Of a stretch of DNA of 64,000 nt, positions 50,126 through 60,240 are shown one piece after another; within the stretch, counting starts at the first letter, position 1; every line of letters begins with the position of its first letter. The position numbers and the translations under genes are program-made. The stretch lies in NCBI GenBank assembly GCA_964626755.1, contig CAZVGO010000045.1, positions 5,547 to 69,546 on the forward strand, written 5' to 3'. The notes under the pieces are model-generated. The model saw only the letters and a program-made list of their open reading frames with translations. It did not search any database and was not told the origin of the DNA. The DNA is from JACDAV01 sp964626755. Lineage in GTDB: Bacteria; Chloroflexota; Limnocylindria; Limnocylindrales; CSP1-4.

Positions 50126-51766
50126 GTGACCCAGCCGCCCGATCGGCCGACGCCCGACGACCCGCACTTCACGCCCGTCCGGAAGGCGCCTGCGGGACCC
50201 GAGGACACGGTCGTCCTGACCGGCGCGGACCTGACCGTCGAGGACGTCGAGGCGGTTGCCCGGCGGGGCGCGCGCGTGGCGCTCGACGTCCACGCCCGGG
50301 AGCGGATGCAGGAGGCACGGGCCGTCATCGAAGGCCTCGTCGCGAGTGGCGAGGTCGTGTACGGGGTGACGACCGGGTTCGGTGATCTCGCGTCGACGTT
50401 CGTGCCGGGCGAGGATGCCGAGCGGCTCCAGGAGAACCTCCTGATGAGCCACGCCGCGGGCGTCGGGCCCTCGTTTCCGCGCGAAGTCGTCAGGGCAATG
50501 CTCCTGCTCCGGGCGAACACGCTCGCCCTGGGGCACAGCGGCTGCCGGCCACTGGTCGTGGACCGCCTCCTGGCGTTCCTCGAGCTGGGCGTCCACCCGG
50601 TGGTCCCCGAGCAGGGGAGCGTCGGGGCGTCTGGTGATCTCGCGCCGCTCGCCCACCTCGCGCTGCCGCTCATCGGCCGCGGGCAGGTGGAGCGCAACGG
50701 CCAGGCCGTGCCGGCACGGATCGCCCTCAAGGAGGTCGGCCTCGAGCCGCTCCGGCTCGGCCCGAAGGAGGGCCTCGCGCTCCTCAACGGGACCCAGATG
50801 ATGAGCGCGATCGGGGCCCTGCTCGTGGCCGACGCGGAACGACTGTCGCGGACGGCGAGTGTCGCGGCGGCGATGAGTGTCGAGGCGCTGCTCGGCACGG
50901 ACGTCGCGTTCGCGGCCGAATACCAGCTGGCGCGGCCCCACCCGGGCCAGGTCGCCGTGGCGGCGGAGCTCCGCCGGCTGCTCCGCGATTCGGCGATCCA
51001 GCGGAGCCATCACGGCCACGCCCACAAGGTCCAGGACCCGTACTCGCTGCGCTGCGTGCCCCAGGTCCACGGCGCGGTTCGCGACGCTCTCGACCACCTC
51101 CGGCGCGTCCTCGACATCGAGCTCAACTCGGCAACGGACAACCCGCTCGTATTCCCGGGCGGTGGCGTCGCCGACGCCGACACGGTCGCGACCGGCGGCG
51201 GGCGAGTGATCAGCGGCGGGAACTTCCACGGCGAGCCGATCGCGCTCGCCCTCGACTTCGCCAAGCTCGCGATCGCCGAGCTCGGCTCGATCAGCGAGCG
51301 GCGGACGGCGCTGCTCGTCGACCCGCGCCTGAACGGCGGGCTGCCGCCGTTCCTCGCTGCGAGCTCCGGCCTCGAGTCGGGAATGATGATCTACCAGTAC
51401 ACGGCGGCCGCCCTCGCCTCGGAGAACAAGGTCCTCGCCCACCCGGCGTCGGTCGACTCGATCCCGACGAGCGCGAACCAGGAGGACCACGTGTCGATGG
51501 GCTCGATCTCGGCCCGCCACGCGCGGCGAGTCCTCGAGCACGTCGAGCAGATCCTTGCGATCGAGCTGGTGGTGGCGGCCCAGGCGCTCGACCTGCGGAT
51601 GGGCCTCCTCGACGGGGCGGCGCCCGGAGCCGGCGTGGCCGAGGCGCTCATGCGCGTCCGCGGGCGGGTGCCTCACCTCGACGAGGACCGCGAGCCGGGG
51701 CCGGACCTCGCGGCCGCGGCGGAGCTCGTCCGCGGAGGCGCGCTGGCCGATCTGGCCGGGTCGTAG
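50126..51766 (+). CDS. hutH: Histidine ammonia-lyase
   Basis: The GTG, fixed by the -10, gives 546 residues. It makes urocanate and ammonia from histidine. The MIO cofactor forms from A168-S169-G170 in GSVGASGDLAPLAHLALP. Other marks are YGVTTGFGDLASTFV (catalytic Tyr), SHHGHAHKVQDPYSLRCVPQ, ELNSATDNPLVFPGG and STSANQEDHVSMG-like SIPTSANQEDHVSMGSISAR. The N-terminal 35 residues are extra and Pro-rich. It lies apart from hutU (54090) and ftcD (60254); hutI is not in the window. Confidence 0.93.
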   Translation: MTQPPDRPTPDDPHFTPVRKAPAGPEDTVVLTGADLTVEDVEAVARRGARVALDVHARERMQEARAVIEGLVASGEVVYGVTTGFGDLASTFVPGEDAERLQENLLMSHAAGVGPSFPREVVRAMLLLRANTLALGHSGCRPLVVDRLLAFLELGVHPVVPEQGSVGASGDLAPLAHLALPLIGRGQVERNGQAVPARIALKEVGLEPLRLGPKEGLALLNGTQMMSAIGALLVADAERLSRTASVAAAMSVEALLGTDVAFAAEYQLARPHPGQVAVAAELRRLLRDSAIQRSHHGHAHKVQDPYSLRCVPQVHGAVRDALDHLRRVLDIELNSATDNPLVFPGGGVADADTVATGGGRVISGGNFHGEPIALALDFAKLAIAELGSISERRTALLVDPRLNGGLPPFLAASSGLESGMMIYQYTAAALASENKVLAHPASVDSIPTSANQEDHVSMGSISARHARRVLEHVEQILAIELVVAAQALDLRMGLLDGAAPGAGVAEALMRVRGRVPHLDEDREPGPDLAAAAELVRGGALADLAGS

Positions 51767-51769
51767 ACT
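51764..51769 (+). promoter_or_regulatory. -10 element TAGACT for leaderless transcript
   Basis: TAGACT overlaps the hutH stop codon and ends 6 bases before the ATG at 51776. Confidence 0.5.
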
Positions 51770-51775
51770 CCGGCC

Positions 51776-52537
51776 ATGGCCGGTATCCGGATCGTCGACG
51801 TGACCGACGAAGCGAGCTTCGCGCTGCTCCCGCCGTGCGCCGATCCCGCGTTCGATCACCGAACGTGCGACTACTGGGAGGACGCCGATCGGGGCTCGAA
51901 GGCCGCCCGCCCGGCGTGGCTCGAGCCTGCCCCTCCACGGCCCCCGGAACGGCCGCAGACGGGCAACCCGTTCCTCGACGATGCCGTGGAGCCGGCCGTC
52001 AACCCGTTCGCGCCGGCGTCTCGCGGCCCGGCCGTCAATCCGTTCGCGCCCGACGCAGACGCACTCGCGGACAACCCATTCGCGCCGTCGCGTGCGCCGC
52101 GACCGCGAGTGGCCCCGGGCGCACCCCGCAAGCTCGGGCTCCTCGGTCGCGGCCTCGGCGTGTTCGGAAGCTACGCGAAGGTCCTGCTTGTCGACGACGC
52201 GCCGGCCGCTTACGCCCAGTTCGGGCCGCTGTCCGCCTACCCGCGGGCGGGACGCCTGCGCGACCTCTACCCGCAGCTCCCGGAGGCGCCGCTGCCCGCG
52301 GTGATCACCTGCATCGCGACGACCCGCGAAGCGCGGCGCCAGGGCCGCGCCCTCACCCTCGTGGCGGCCGTGTGCGACGACCTTGCGGGCCGAGGCTTTG
52401 CGGCGGTCGAGGCCTACCCGGAACGGGGCGCCCCGGAGGACGCGACGAGCGCGGCGACCCCGGAATTCTGGCTCGCCGCCGAGTTCGCAATGGCCGTCGA
52501 GGACGACCGTTTTCCGGTCATGCGACGGGAGCTGTAG
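51776..52537 (+). CDS. GNAT-like acetyltransferase with NPF repeats
   Basis: The ATG gives 253 residues. An N-terminal stretch (residues about 20-40) has a CDP-like CxDxxF-x-H set, then a 45-residue Pro-rich insert with four Asn-Pro-Phe motifs (NPFLDD, NPFAPA, NPFAPD, NPFAPS). The GNAT core follows: GVFGSYAKVLLVDDAPAAYA, PAVITCIATTREARRQGRAL (acetyl-CoA loop, where RQGxA replaces the usual RxxGxG/A) and FAAVEAYPERG. Similar Chloroflexota/actinobacterial proteins have the core; the NPF insert is odd. Substrate unknown. Confidence 0.65.
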   Translation: MAGIRIVDVTDEASFALLPPCADPAFDHRTCDYWEDADRGSKAARPAWLEPAPPRPPERPQTGNPFLDDAVEPAVNPFAPASRGPAVNPFAPDADALADNPFAPSRAPRPRVAPGAPRKLGLLGRGLGVFGSYAKVLLVDDAPAAYAQFGPLSAYPRAGRLRDLYPQLPEAPLPAVITCIATTREARRQGRALTLVAAVCDDLAGRGFAAVEAYPERGAPEDATSAATPEFWLAAEFAMAVEDDRFPVMRREL

Positions 52538-52542
52538 GGAGG

Positions 52543-52548
52543 TACCGT
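52543..52548 (+). promoter_or_regulatory. -10 element TACCGT for leaderless transcript
   Basis: TACCGT ends 6 bases before the ATG at 52555. Confidence 0.5.
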
Positions 52549-52554
52549 GTCGGC

Positions 52555-52977
52555 ATGGCGATGACCCAGGCGCTCGGCAGCGTCACGAAGGTCCGCGGCG
52601 CCCTGATCTTCGTCGAGGATATCGAGGCGGAATTGAGGTTCTACCGCGACGTCCTCGGCCTTCGACTCCTCTACCGGACCCAGAAGTTCGTCCGCTTCGA
52701 CGCGACCCAGGGGACGAGCCTGTCGCTCATCGCCGGCGGCCACGCGAGCGCCGAGCCGAAGGACTTCCGGCAGGGCGGCGTCGTCCCCGAGATCATCGTC
52801 GACAACCTCGAGCTGGCGGTCCGCCGACTCGACGGGGCGGGCGTCCGGCACGAGGACGAGGTCCGGACCGCGTGGGGCCAGTTCGTGTTCTTCTGGGATC
52901 CCGAGGGCAACCCGCTCCAGTACTACGAGTCCGCCTACGTCCGGCCGGACGCGGACCCGGAGCGGATCTCCGGGTAG
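52555..52977 (+). CDS. VOC-family (glyoxalase-like) protein
   Basis: The ATG, fixed by the -10, gives 140 residues. One VOC module pair is present: GALIFVEDIEAELRFYRDVL, GLRLLYRTQKFVRFDATQGT and VPEIIVDNLELAVRRLDGAG, ending FFWDPEGNPLQYYESAYV. The usual His/Glu metal positions are partly present (E in LQYYES), so a metal site is uncertain. Such proteins act in small-molecule lysis or resistance. Its stop overlaps the next start by one base (TAGTG). Confidence 0.8.
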   Translation: MAMTQALGSVTKVRGALIFVEDIEAELRFYRDVLGLRLLYRTQKFVRFDATQGTSLSLIAGGHASAEPKDFRQGGVVPEIIVDNLELAVRRLDGAGVRHEDEVRTAWGQFVFFWDPEGNPLQYYESAYVRPDADPERISG

Positions 52978-53519
52978 TGCGGGCCAGGCTCGCGGTCGCG
53001 GGCATCGCGCTGGCGCTCGCCGGCTGTGCGACACCCGCGCCGACTCCCACGCCCACGGCACCGTCCGGTCCGGTCGCGATCGATCCGTCGCTGCTCGACC
53101 ACCTCCCGGCCCAGGTCGATGGCCTCGACGTGATGCGCAGCGCCGAGTCGGACCTGGCGGCGGCAGCCGATCCCGTCGTGACCGAGTTCGGGCAGGGCGT
53201 GGTTACGGGCCTGGCCGTCGATCCGGCGTCCGGGGACTTTGCCTACGCGACTCTCGTCCGGCTGCGCCCGGACGCCTTCACCGAGGACCTCTATCGGAGC
53301 TGGCGCGACACCTTCAATGAAGGAGCCTGCTCGCAGGCCGGCGGTGTCGTCCGGGTAGCGGTCACGGAGATCTCTGGGCGTGAGGTCCACATCGGCTCGT
53401 GCGAAGGCGGCGTTCGGACGTATCACGTCTGGCTCGGGAACAGCCGGGTGCTCGTCTCCGTCTCGGCGGCCGGAGAGCGGAGACTCGGCGAGCTGCTCGT
53501 CAAAAGCCTCGAGGACTGA
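52977..53519 (+). CDS. Lipoprotein of unknown function
   Basis: A GTG overlaps the VOC stop by one base; 180 residues. MRARLAVAGIALALAGCATP is a lipoprotein signal with Cys17. A Thr/Pro linker precedes a compact domain: LLDHLPAQVDGLDVMRSAES, GVVTGLAVDPASGDFAYATL, and EVHIGSCEGGVRTYHVWLGN with two or three Cys that may form a disulphide. Outside-facing and probably coupled in translation to the VOC protein. No family is recognised. Confidence 0.65.
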   Translation: MRARLAVAGIALALAGCATPAPTPTPTAPSGPVAIDPSLLDHLPAQVDGLDVMRSAESDLAAAADPVVTEFGQGVVTGLAVDPASGDFAYATLVRLRPDAFTEDLYRSWRDTFNEGACSQAGGVVRVAVTEISGREVHIGSCEGGVRTYHVWLGNSRVLVSVSAAGERRLGELLVKSLED

Positions 53520-53662
53520 ACGGCAGAGGACGCGGAACGTAGGCGAAACGCACGAGGGCCGCCCGCGCGCCTCCACATCGGCGTAGATTGCGTGCGCGGC
53601 GGGCGCGCAGCGCCTCGTGCGTGACCGGCCCACGCATTGCGGCCGCTTCAAGGAGTGTGCAC

Positions 53663-54082
53663 ATGACCATGGAACAGCGACCCACATCGGCGCGACCGAC
53701 GGGAGTGACAATCCTCGCCGTCGTGGCTGCGATCTTCGGCGCCTTGAGCTTGTTCCTGGGGCTGGCGGCGGTCGGTCTCGGCGGTGTTGCCGCCGGAGCG
53801 ACGGGCAACGCTGTTCTCGGTGGCCTGGTCGTCCTGGCCGGCCTGATTGCCCTGGCGACCGGCGCCGTCTACCTTGCGTTCGCGTATGGTGCCTGGACCC
53901 TCAAGCCATGGGCGTGGCTGCTCGGCATGATCGGGGCCGGGTTAGGAATCGTGTCCGCAATCGTGAACTTCCTCAACGATTCGAACCAGCTGATCAGCAC
54001 CATCTTCGGTATTGCCATCAGCGCCGTCATCATCTACTACCTCAACACGCCCGCGGTGAAGGCCGCGTTCCGGCGCGCCTGA
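53663..54082 (+). CDS. Four-helix membrane protein
   Basis: The ATG at 53663 with AAGGAG about 12 bases upstream gives 139 residues; TAGATT at 53584-53589 is a likely -10 with a 70-base leader. Membrane segments lie near residues 15-40, 50-73, 83-98 and 110-127. TAVTILAVVAAIFGALSLFL-like opening and KPWAWLLGMIGAGLGIVSAI are typical of DUF2127-like small membrane proteins. Role unknown. It is 7 bases upstream of hutU and may share its transcript. Confidence 0.65.
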   Translation: MTMEQRPTSARPTGVTILAVVAAIFGALSLFLGLAAVGLGGVAAGATGNAVLGGLVVLAGLIALATGAVYLAFAYGAWTLKPWAWLLGMIGAGLGIVSAIVNFLNDSNQLISTIFGIAISAVIIYYLNTPAVKAAFRRA

Positions 54083-54089
54083 TCCGGAC

Positions 54090-55757
<1,668 letters not shown>

Positions 55758-55760
55758 CCG

Positions 55761-56243
55761 ATGGACTGGCTGACGCTGCTGCTGAAGCTCGCCCACGTAG
55801 TGGCCGCGTTCGCCCTCGTCACCGGCTTCGTCGGGCGCGGGACGCTGCTGAGTCGCGCGAGCCGCGCCGCCGATGTCGAGCAGCAGCACCTGTTGGCAGA
55901 TGCAGCATCACCGTTCGAGGCAGCAGTCCGCGTGAGCAGCGTGGCCGTAATCGTCCTCGGCCTTGCGACCGCATCAGCCCAGGGGTACGAGTGGCTCGGC
56001 CTCACGACACTGTGGATGCTGCTCTCGGTGCTGCTCATGGTGCCCATGATCGTGCTCGTCCCGGCCGTCTTCGTCCCTCGCGGCCGCGTCTTCGAGTCGG
56101 AGATGGCGGCCGCCCGCCAGGCCGGCGAGATTACCGATGGCCTCCGCCGCGCCTGGGCTGATCCGGCGGTCGCGTTCGCACGCCAATACGAGCTGGTGGG
56201 CACCGGGCTCATCGTCGCGCTCATGGTGCTCAAGCCGTTCTGA
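55761..56243 (+). CDS. DUF2269-like integral membrane protein
   Basis: The ATG, 3 bases after the hutU stop, gives 160 residues with four membrane segments (near residues 4-22, 58-72, 82-105 and 145-158). HVVAAFALVTGFVGRGTLLS in the first segment and the loop GRVFESEMAAARQAGEITDG are like DUF2269 (YpsC-like heme-handling) membrane proteins; the His near the start could bind a ligand. Assignment is tentative. It is followed after 7 bases by the SIS gene. Confidence 0.6.
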   Translation: MDWLTLLLKLAHVVAAFALVTGFVGRGTLLSRASRAADVEQQHLLADAASPFEAAVRVSSVAVIVLGLATASAQGYEWLGLTTLWMLLSVLLMVPMIVLVPAVFVPRGRVFESEMAAARQAGEITDGLRRAWADPAVAFARQYELVGTGLIVALMVLKPF

Positions 56244-56250
56244 CCGACGC

Positions 56251-57438
56251 GTGCCGTACGATGCGACCGTGCGACGCGACCTGAAGCAGCCCCTGCCAGG
56301 GCCCCCCGACCCGTGGGCTCCGTCGCAGATGCCGCCCTTCCGCGCGAAGCCCCCGTACCTGATGACCGAGATGATCGCGGCCGAGCCGGCCCTCGCCGAG
56401 CGCCTCATCCACCGGCTCGCCGGCGATGCCGCACTCGAGGATCTCGCGGCCGCCGTGCGCGCCGCCGTGAGCGCGGGCCGGCCGGTGCTGACGACCGGAT
56501 GCGGTACGTCGGAGCACGCGGCAATGGGCGTGGCCGCGCTGCTCAACGAGGCGCTCGGGCTGGCGACCGGTGGGGAGGTGAGATCCATCCCTGCGCTGGA
56601 GCTCCTGCGACGGCCGCCTGCGGACGGGCTGCTGCTGGCCATCTCGCACGAGGGCGGCACCGAGATCACCAACCAGGCCATGCGGGCGGCGCGGACGGCC
56701 GGCGCGCGGACGGCGCTCGTCACCGTCGGCAACGGCTCGCCGGGCGCCGAGATCGCGGAGCTCGTGGTCACCACCGACGAGCAGGACCAGAGCTGGTGCC
56801 ACACCGTCGGCTACCTGTCACCGTTGCTGGTGGGCGTCGCCCTCGCCGCGCGTCTCGCCGGGAAGCGCCCCGACGCGCTGGCCATCAGGGCCGTGCTCGA
56901 TGTCACCGACGACCCCCACGCGGCAGCCTCGGTCGCCGCGACCCTGGTGGGTGCCGACCGGCTGATGGTGGCCGGATCGGGGCCGGACCATGTCTCGGCG
57001 CGGGAGCTGGCGCTCAAGATCGCGGAGGGCGCGCGGCAGCCGGCGGCAGCCTACGAGCTCGAGAACGTCCTCCATGGTCACCTGGCCGCCGCCACCCGCT
57101 GGACGGCGCTCATCGTGGTGCTCACCGACGCCGATCCCGGCCCGGGCACGGCAGTCGTCCGCGAGCGCGCCATCCGCCTGCTTGGCGCCGTCAGGGCGCT
57201 CGCGGTGCCGGCAGCCGCCATCCTGGCCGAGCCACACGCCGCGGCCATCGCGCCCGACGATACGCCGGCCGGCCGGATCGTGACCCCCCGGACGGGGCGG
57301 GTGGGCGGCGCCGCCGGCTCGCTGCTCGGCTCGGCGGTCGCGCTCCAGCTCCTCGCCGAACGCATGGCGCGAGCCCGTGGCGTGGACCCCGACACCCTCG
57401 GCCGCGAGAACGCCGCCCATGCGGCGGCCCACGCCTAG
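56251..57438 (+). CDS. SIS-domain sugar isomerase-like protein
   Basis: A GTG at 56251 (or one at 56269) gives about 395 residues. Two SIS modules are present: the first has VLTTGCGTSEHAAMGVAALL and LLLAISHEGGTEITNQAMRA; the second has LMVAGSGPDHVSARELALKI and EGARQPAAAYELENVLHGHL. This is the GlmS/AgaS-type isomerase layout without the glutaminase domain, so it binds a phosphosugar, perhaps as an isomerase or deaminase. Its stop overlaps the convergent tgt stop in CTAG. Confidence 0.8.
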   Translation: MPYDATVRRDLKQPLPGPPDPWAPSQMPPFRAKPPYLMTEMIAAEPALAERLIHRLAGDAALEDLAAAVRAAVSAGRPVLTTGCGTSEHAAMGVAALLNEALGLATGGEVRSIPALELLRRPPADGLLLAISHEGGTEITNQAMRAARTAGARTALVTVGNGSPGAEIAELVVTTDEQDQSWCHTVGYLSPLLVGVALAARLAGKRPDALAIRAVLDVTDDPHAAASVAATLVGADRLMVAGSGPDHVSARELALKIAEGARQPAAAYELENVLHGHLAAATRWTALIVVLTDADPGPGTAVVRERAIRLLGAVRALAVPAAAILAEPHAAAIAPDDTPAGRIVTPRTGRVGGAAGSLLGSAVALQLLAERMARARGVDPDTLGRENAAHAAAHA

Positions 57439-58517
57439 CCCCGCAGCAGGGCGAACAGCCGTACGTAGAAGTGCAGGTTGTGGAGCGTCGCCAGGCGCTC
57501 CGCGGAGGTGTCGCCGACCTTGAACAGGTGATGCAGGTACGCCGCCGAGTGGCGCGCGCAGAGCGGGCATCGGCAACCCTCCTCGACCGGCGCGTGGTCG
57601 ACCCGGTACTCGGGGTCGTGGATGCGCACCGCGCGGTAGAACGCGTCTCCAGCCGACGGCCGCCGCCGCTCCCACTCGGGCTTGAAGGCATACAGGCGGC
57701 CGTGGCGGGCGTCGCGGGTGGGGAGTGCGCAGTCGAACATCGAGTACCCCAGCCCGAATGCCGTGACCACGTGGTCGGGGCGACCGACGCCCAGCGCGTG
57801 CTTTGGCGCCTCGGCCGGGAGCGCGTCGACCACCCAGCGCATCGGGTCGACCACGAGGCCGCCATCGGCGTCGAGCGGCCAGCCTCCGAACCCGTAAGCG
57901 TCGAAGCCGATCTCGACCAGGGCCTCCGCGCACTGGCGACGGAGGAGCTCGACGCCGCCGCCCTGCACCACTGCCAGGATCCGCGGCGGATCGGCGTCGC
58001 GGCGCTGGGCGACCTGGCGGTCGAACTCCTCGCGCGATCGGCGGGCCCAGCGGACCGTGCGCTCGACCGAGCGTTCCTGCTCGGCCTCGGGCACCTCGAC
58101 GTCGGTCGGGTCGTCGAGGCACACGACCACATCGGATCCGAGCTGGAGCTGGAAGCTGACCACCCGCTCAGGCGTCAGGTTCCAGCGTTCGCCGGTCGAC
58201 GGCTCGCGGAAGATGACCTCGTTGTCGCGGATGACGCCGCGTGACGGGTCCTGCCGGATGAGGCTCCAGACCTGGAACCCGCCCGAGTCGCTCAGCACCG
58301 GGCCCGACCAGTCCATGAACCGATGGATCCCTCCGGCCGCCTGCACCACCCGCGCGCCGGGACGCCGCAGCAGGTGGAAGGCGTTGACCACCACCGCCTC
58401 GATGCCGACGGCGCGCAGATCCTCGCTGCTCACCCCGCGCACGCCGGCCCGCGTGGCGTCCGGCAGGAAGGTCGGCACCGGCAGCGTGCCGCGACGGGTG
58501 ACGAGCGGATCAGCCAT
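57435..58517 (-). CDS. tRNA-guanine transglycosylase-family protein, divergent pocket
   Basis: The ATG gives 360 residues and overlaps the upstream methyltransferase gene by 8 bases. The nucleophile D262 (MFDCALPTRDARHG), base-binding D77 (LSDSGGFQ) and zinc ligands (CRCPLC at 315-320 and a His near 346) are present, so exchange of a tRNA guanine for a 7-deazaguanine is likely. The GGLAVGE loop, which reads the base, is GGWPLDADGG, and the DECPP region is LDDPTD, so substrate choice may differ from the preQ1 enzyme. No other queuosine gene is nearby. Confidence 0.82.
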   Translation of the reverse strand: MADPLVTRRGTLPVPTFLPDATRAGVRGVSSEDLRAVGIEAVVVNAFHLLRRPGARVVQAAGGIHRFMDWSGPVLSDSGGFQVWSLIRQDPSRGVIRDNEVIFREPSTGERWNLTPERVVSFQLQLGSDVVVCLDDPTDVEVPEAEQERSVERTVRWARRSREEFDRQVAQRRDADPPRILAVVQGGGVELLRRQCAEALVEIGFDAYGFGGWPLDADGGLVVDPMRWVVDALPAEAPKHALGVGRPDHVVTAFGLGYSMFDCALPTRDARHGRLYAFKPEWERRRPSAGDAFYRAVRIHDPEYRVDHAPVEEGCRCPLCARHSAAYLHHLFKVGDTSAERLATLHNLHFYVRLFALLRG

Positions 58518-59319
58518 CCAAGGTCAGCACGAAGACGAGCTCGCCGGGGACCGATGCCTCCCGCACGTCGCGGATGCCGAGCTCGGCGACGAGATCGGCG
58601 AGCCGCCGGCGATAGGTTGCCTCCATCCCCCGCGTTCGCCCGCCGAGCGAGCGTGCCGGGAACGAGACGACCGCGTGCGACGCGTCGAGCGCGCCCACGC
58701 AGCGAGCCGCCGCGGACCTGTCCTGCCGGTCGAGCAGGGGGATGAGCTTCAGGAGCAACGCCACGTCGACGTGCCCCGGCGGCGGACCGGAGGCCACGAG
58801 GTCGCAGGCGTCGACCGTCGCCGGTTGGCCGACCAGCGAAAGGAAGCCTTCGACCACTGCGAGGCTGCGCCGGTCGGCGTCGCAGGCCCGGTACGTGGCG
58901 TCGGCGGCCAGGCCCATCCACGGCAGGCCGAGCGGACCGATGCCGCAGCCCAGGTCGAGCAGCGTCCGCGGCGGCCCGCCGGTCAACGCCCAGATCCCGG
59001 CGTGGAAGCGTTCGAGGTGCGGCAGCCGCTCGGCGGTCGAGGCGTGCTGGCCGAGGGCCGACCGGCATGCGGCGCGGAAGGCCTCGTCGCCGAGGTCCTC
59101 GCGCCACGCGGCGCGAATCAGAGCCAGGACACGCTCGGCGTCGTGGGCACCGCGATACGCACCGACCGCCTGGTGCAGCCGCCGCTTCACGCGCTTCACC
59201 GCATCGGCGGCATTGCGTGCTCGCGGCAGCTCCTCGCTCGCCAGGCGATGGAGGAGGACGGAGTCGACGTCGCGGTAGCGAGCCGAGCGGAGGACGCGCT
59301 CCACGATCTCGACCGTCAT
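58510..59319 (-). CDS. 16S rRNA G1405-N7-type methyltransferase (FmrO/Rmt family)
   Basis: The ATG at 59319 overlaps the rsmI stop (ATGA); 269 residues. After a helical N-terminal domain the SAM fold shows LDLGCGIGPLGLPWM (121-135), VALLLKLIPLLDRQD (186-200) and VVSFPARSLGGRTRGME (217-233). The K-x-x-P-x-L-x-x-Q and S-F-P-x-(R/K)-S-L-G-G-(R/K) motifs are the signature of Arm/Rmt and FmrO-type enzymes, which methylate 16S rRNA and block aminoglycosides. Here it is in a chromosomal operon between rsmI and a tgt homologue, not on a mobile element. Confidence 0.85.
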   Translation of the reverse strand: MTVEIVERVLRSARYRDVDSVLLHRLASEELPRARNAADAVKRVKRRLHQAVGAYRGAHDAERVLALIRAAWREDLGDEAFRAACRSALGQHASTAERLPHLERFHAGIWALTGGPPRTLLDLGCGIGPLGLPWMGLAADATYRACDADRRSLAVVEGFLSLVGQPATVDACDLVASGPPPGHVDVALLLKLIPLLDRQDRSAAARCVGALDASHAVVSFPARSLGGRTRGMEATYRRRLADLVAELGIRDVREASVPGELVFVLTLDG

Positions 59320-60146
59320 CGGTCGCGAAGCCGGAGGACGAGCGCGTACGCATCGCGACGCGCCATGTCGTGTCGCGCCACGAGCAGGTCCTGCACGGCG
59401 CGGGCGGGTGCCCCGCGGTCCAGCAGCAGGCGGGCATCGGCCTCCGCGTCGGCTGATGCGTCCCCGCGTCCCGAGGCGCCGCCGATGAGGAGCGTGCACT
59501 CGCCGCGCACCTCGCCCTCGGCCGCCAGGGCCTCCACCAGCGCCGACAGGGAGCCGCGCTGGTAGACCTCGTGCGGCTTCGTGAGGCTGCGGGCCACGCA
59601 CGCCGGCCGATCCCCGAGCACGTCGAGCGCATCGCGCAGCGCATCGGCCAGGCGGCGAGGCGCCTCGAACGCGATGAGCGTCGCCTCGTCGGACGCAGCC
59701 GCCTCGAACGCGGCCCGGCGCGCCGCCGCCGTCCGTGGCAGGAAGCCGACGAACCGGAACGGGTGCGGCGGCAGGCCGGAGGCAGCCAGGGCCGTCGTCA
59801 CCGCCGAGGCACCCGGCAGGCTGGTGACGGCAATGCCCGCCTCGATCGCCCCGCGCACCAGGCGGTAGCCGGGGTCGCTGATCAGAGGCGTTCCGGCGTC
59901 GCTGACCAATGCGACGTCATCGCCGGCGGCCAGCCGCGCCAGCAGCTCGCGCGTCCGGGCCTCCTCGTTGTTGTCGTGGTAGCTGACCGCCCGGGTGTCG
60001 ATGCCATGGTGGCGCGCCAGCGTCGCGAAGTGCCGGGTGTCCTCGGCCGCCACGACGGCCACCTCGCGGAGCGTGTCCCGTGCCCGAAGGGTGAGGTCGC
60101 CCGGGTTGCCGATCGGCACGGCGACCAGGAACAGCGTGCCGCTCAC
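59316..60146 (-). CDS. rsmI: 16S rRNA (cytidine-1402 2'-O)-methyltransferase
   Basis: A GTG at 60146 gives 276 residues beginning SGTLFLVAVPIGNPGDLTLR, the family's usual start; a GTG at 60179 would add 11. Tetrapyrrole methylase fold with EDTRHFATLARHHGI, SDAGTPLISDPGYRLVRGAI, LPGASAVTTALAASGL and FYEAPRRL-like IAFEAPRRLADALRD. It methylates C1402 in the decoding centre with RsmH. First in a coupled operon with a G1405-type methyltransferase, so two decoding-site marks are made together. A 14-codon ORF overlaps its start. Confidence 0.92.
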   Translation of the reverse strand: MSGTLFLVAVPIGNPGDLTLRARDTLREVAVVAAEDTRHFATLARHHGIDTRAVSYHDNNEEARTRELLARLAAGDDVALVSDAGTPLISDPGYRLVRGAIEAGIAVTSLPGASAVTTALAASGLPPHPFRFVGFLPRTAAARRAAFEAAASDEATLIAFEAPRRLADALRDALDVLGDRPACVARSLTKPHEVYQRGSLSALVEALAAEGEVRGECTLLIGGASGRGDASADAEADARLLLDRGAPARAVQDLLVARHDMARRDAYALVLRLRDR

Positions 60147-60187
60147 GGTCTCGCGTCGAACAGCGGGTTCGGGGTGCACGGGGACAT
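60143..60187 (-). CDS. Possible 14-residue leader peptide before rsmI
   Basis: An ATG at 60187, 7 bases after a TAGGCT -10, reads 14 codons (MSPCTPNPLFDARP) to a TGA at 60143-60145 that overlaps the preferred rsmI start (GTGA at 60146-60143). The arrangement would couple rsmI translation to a leaderless short ORF. If rsmI starts at 60179 instead, this ORF is inside it and meaningless. Confidence 0.35.
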   Translation of the reverse strand: MSPCTPNPLFDARP

Positions 60188-60194
60188 CGACCGG

Positions 60195-60200
60195 AGCCTA
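60195..60200 (-). promoter_or_regulatory. -10 element TAGGCT for the rsmI operon
   Basis: TAGGCT on the minus strand ends 7 bases before the ATG at 60187 and is the only -10-like element upstream of rsmI. It diverges from the ftcD promoter 41 bases away. Confidence 0.45.
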
Positions 60201-60240
60201 GCACCGCATCCGCGACCGATCCGGGCGCACGGCGGGTCGC

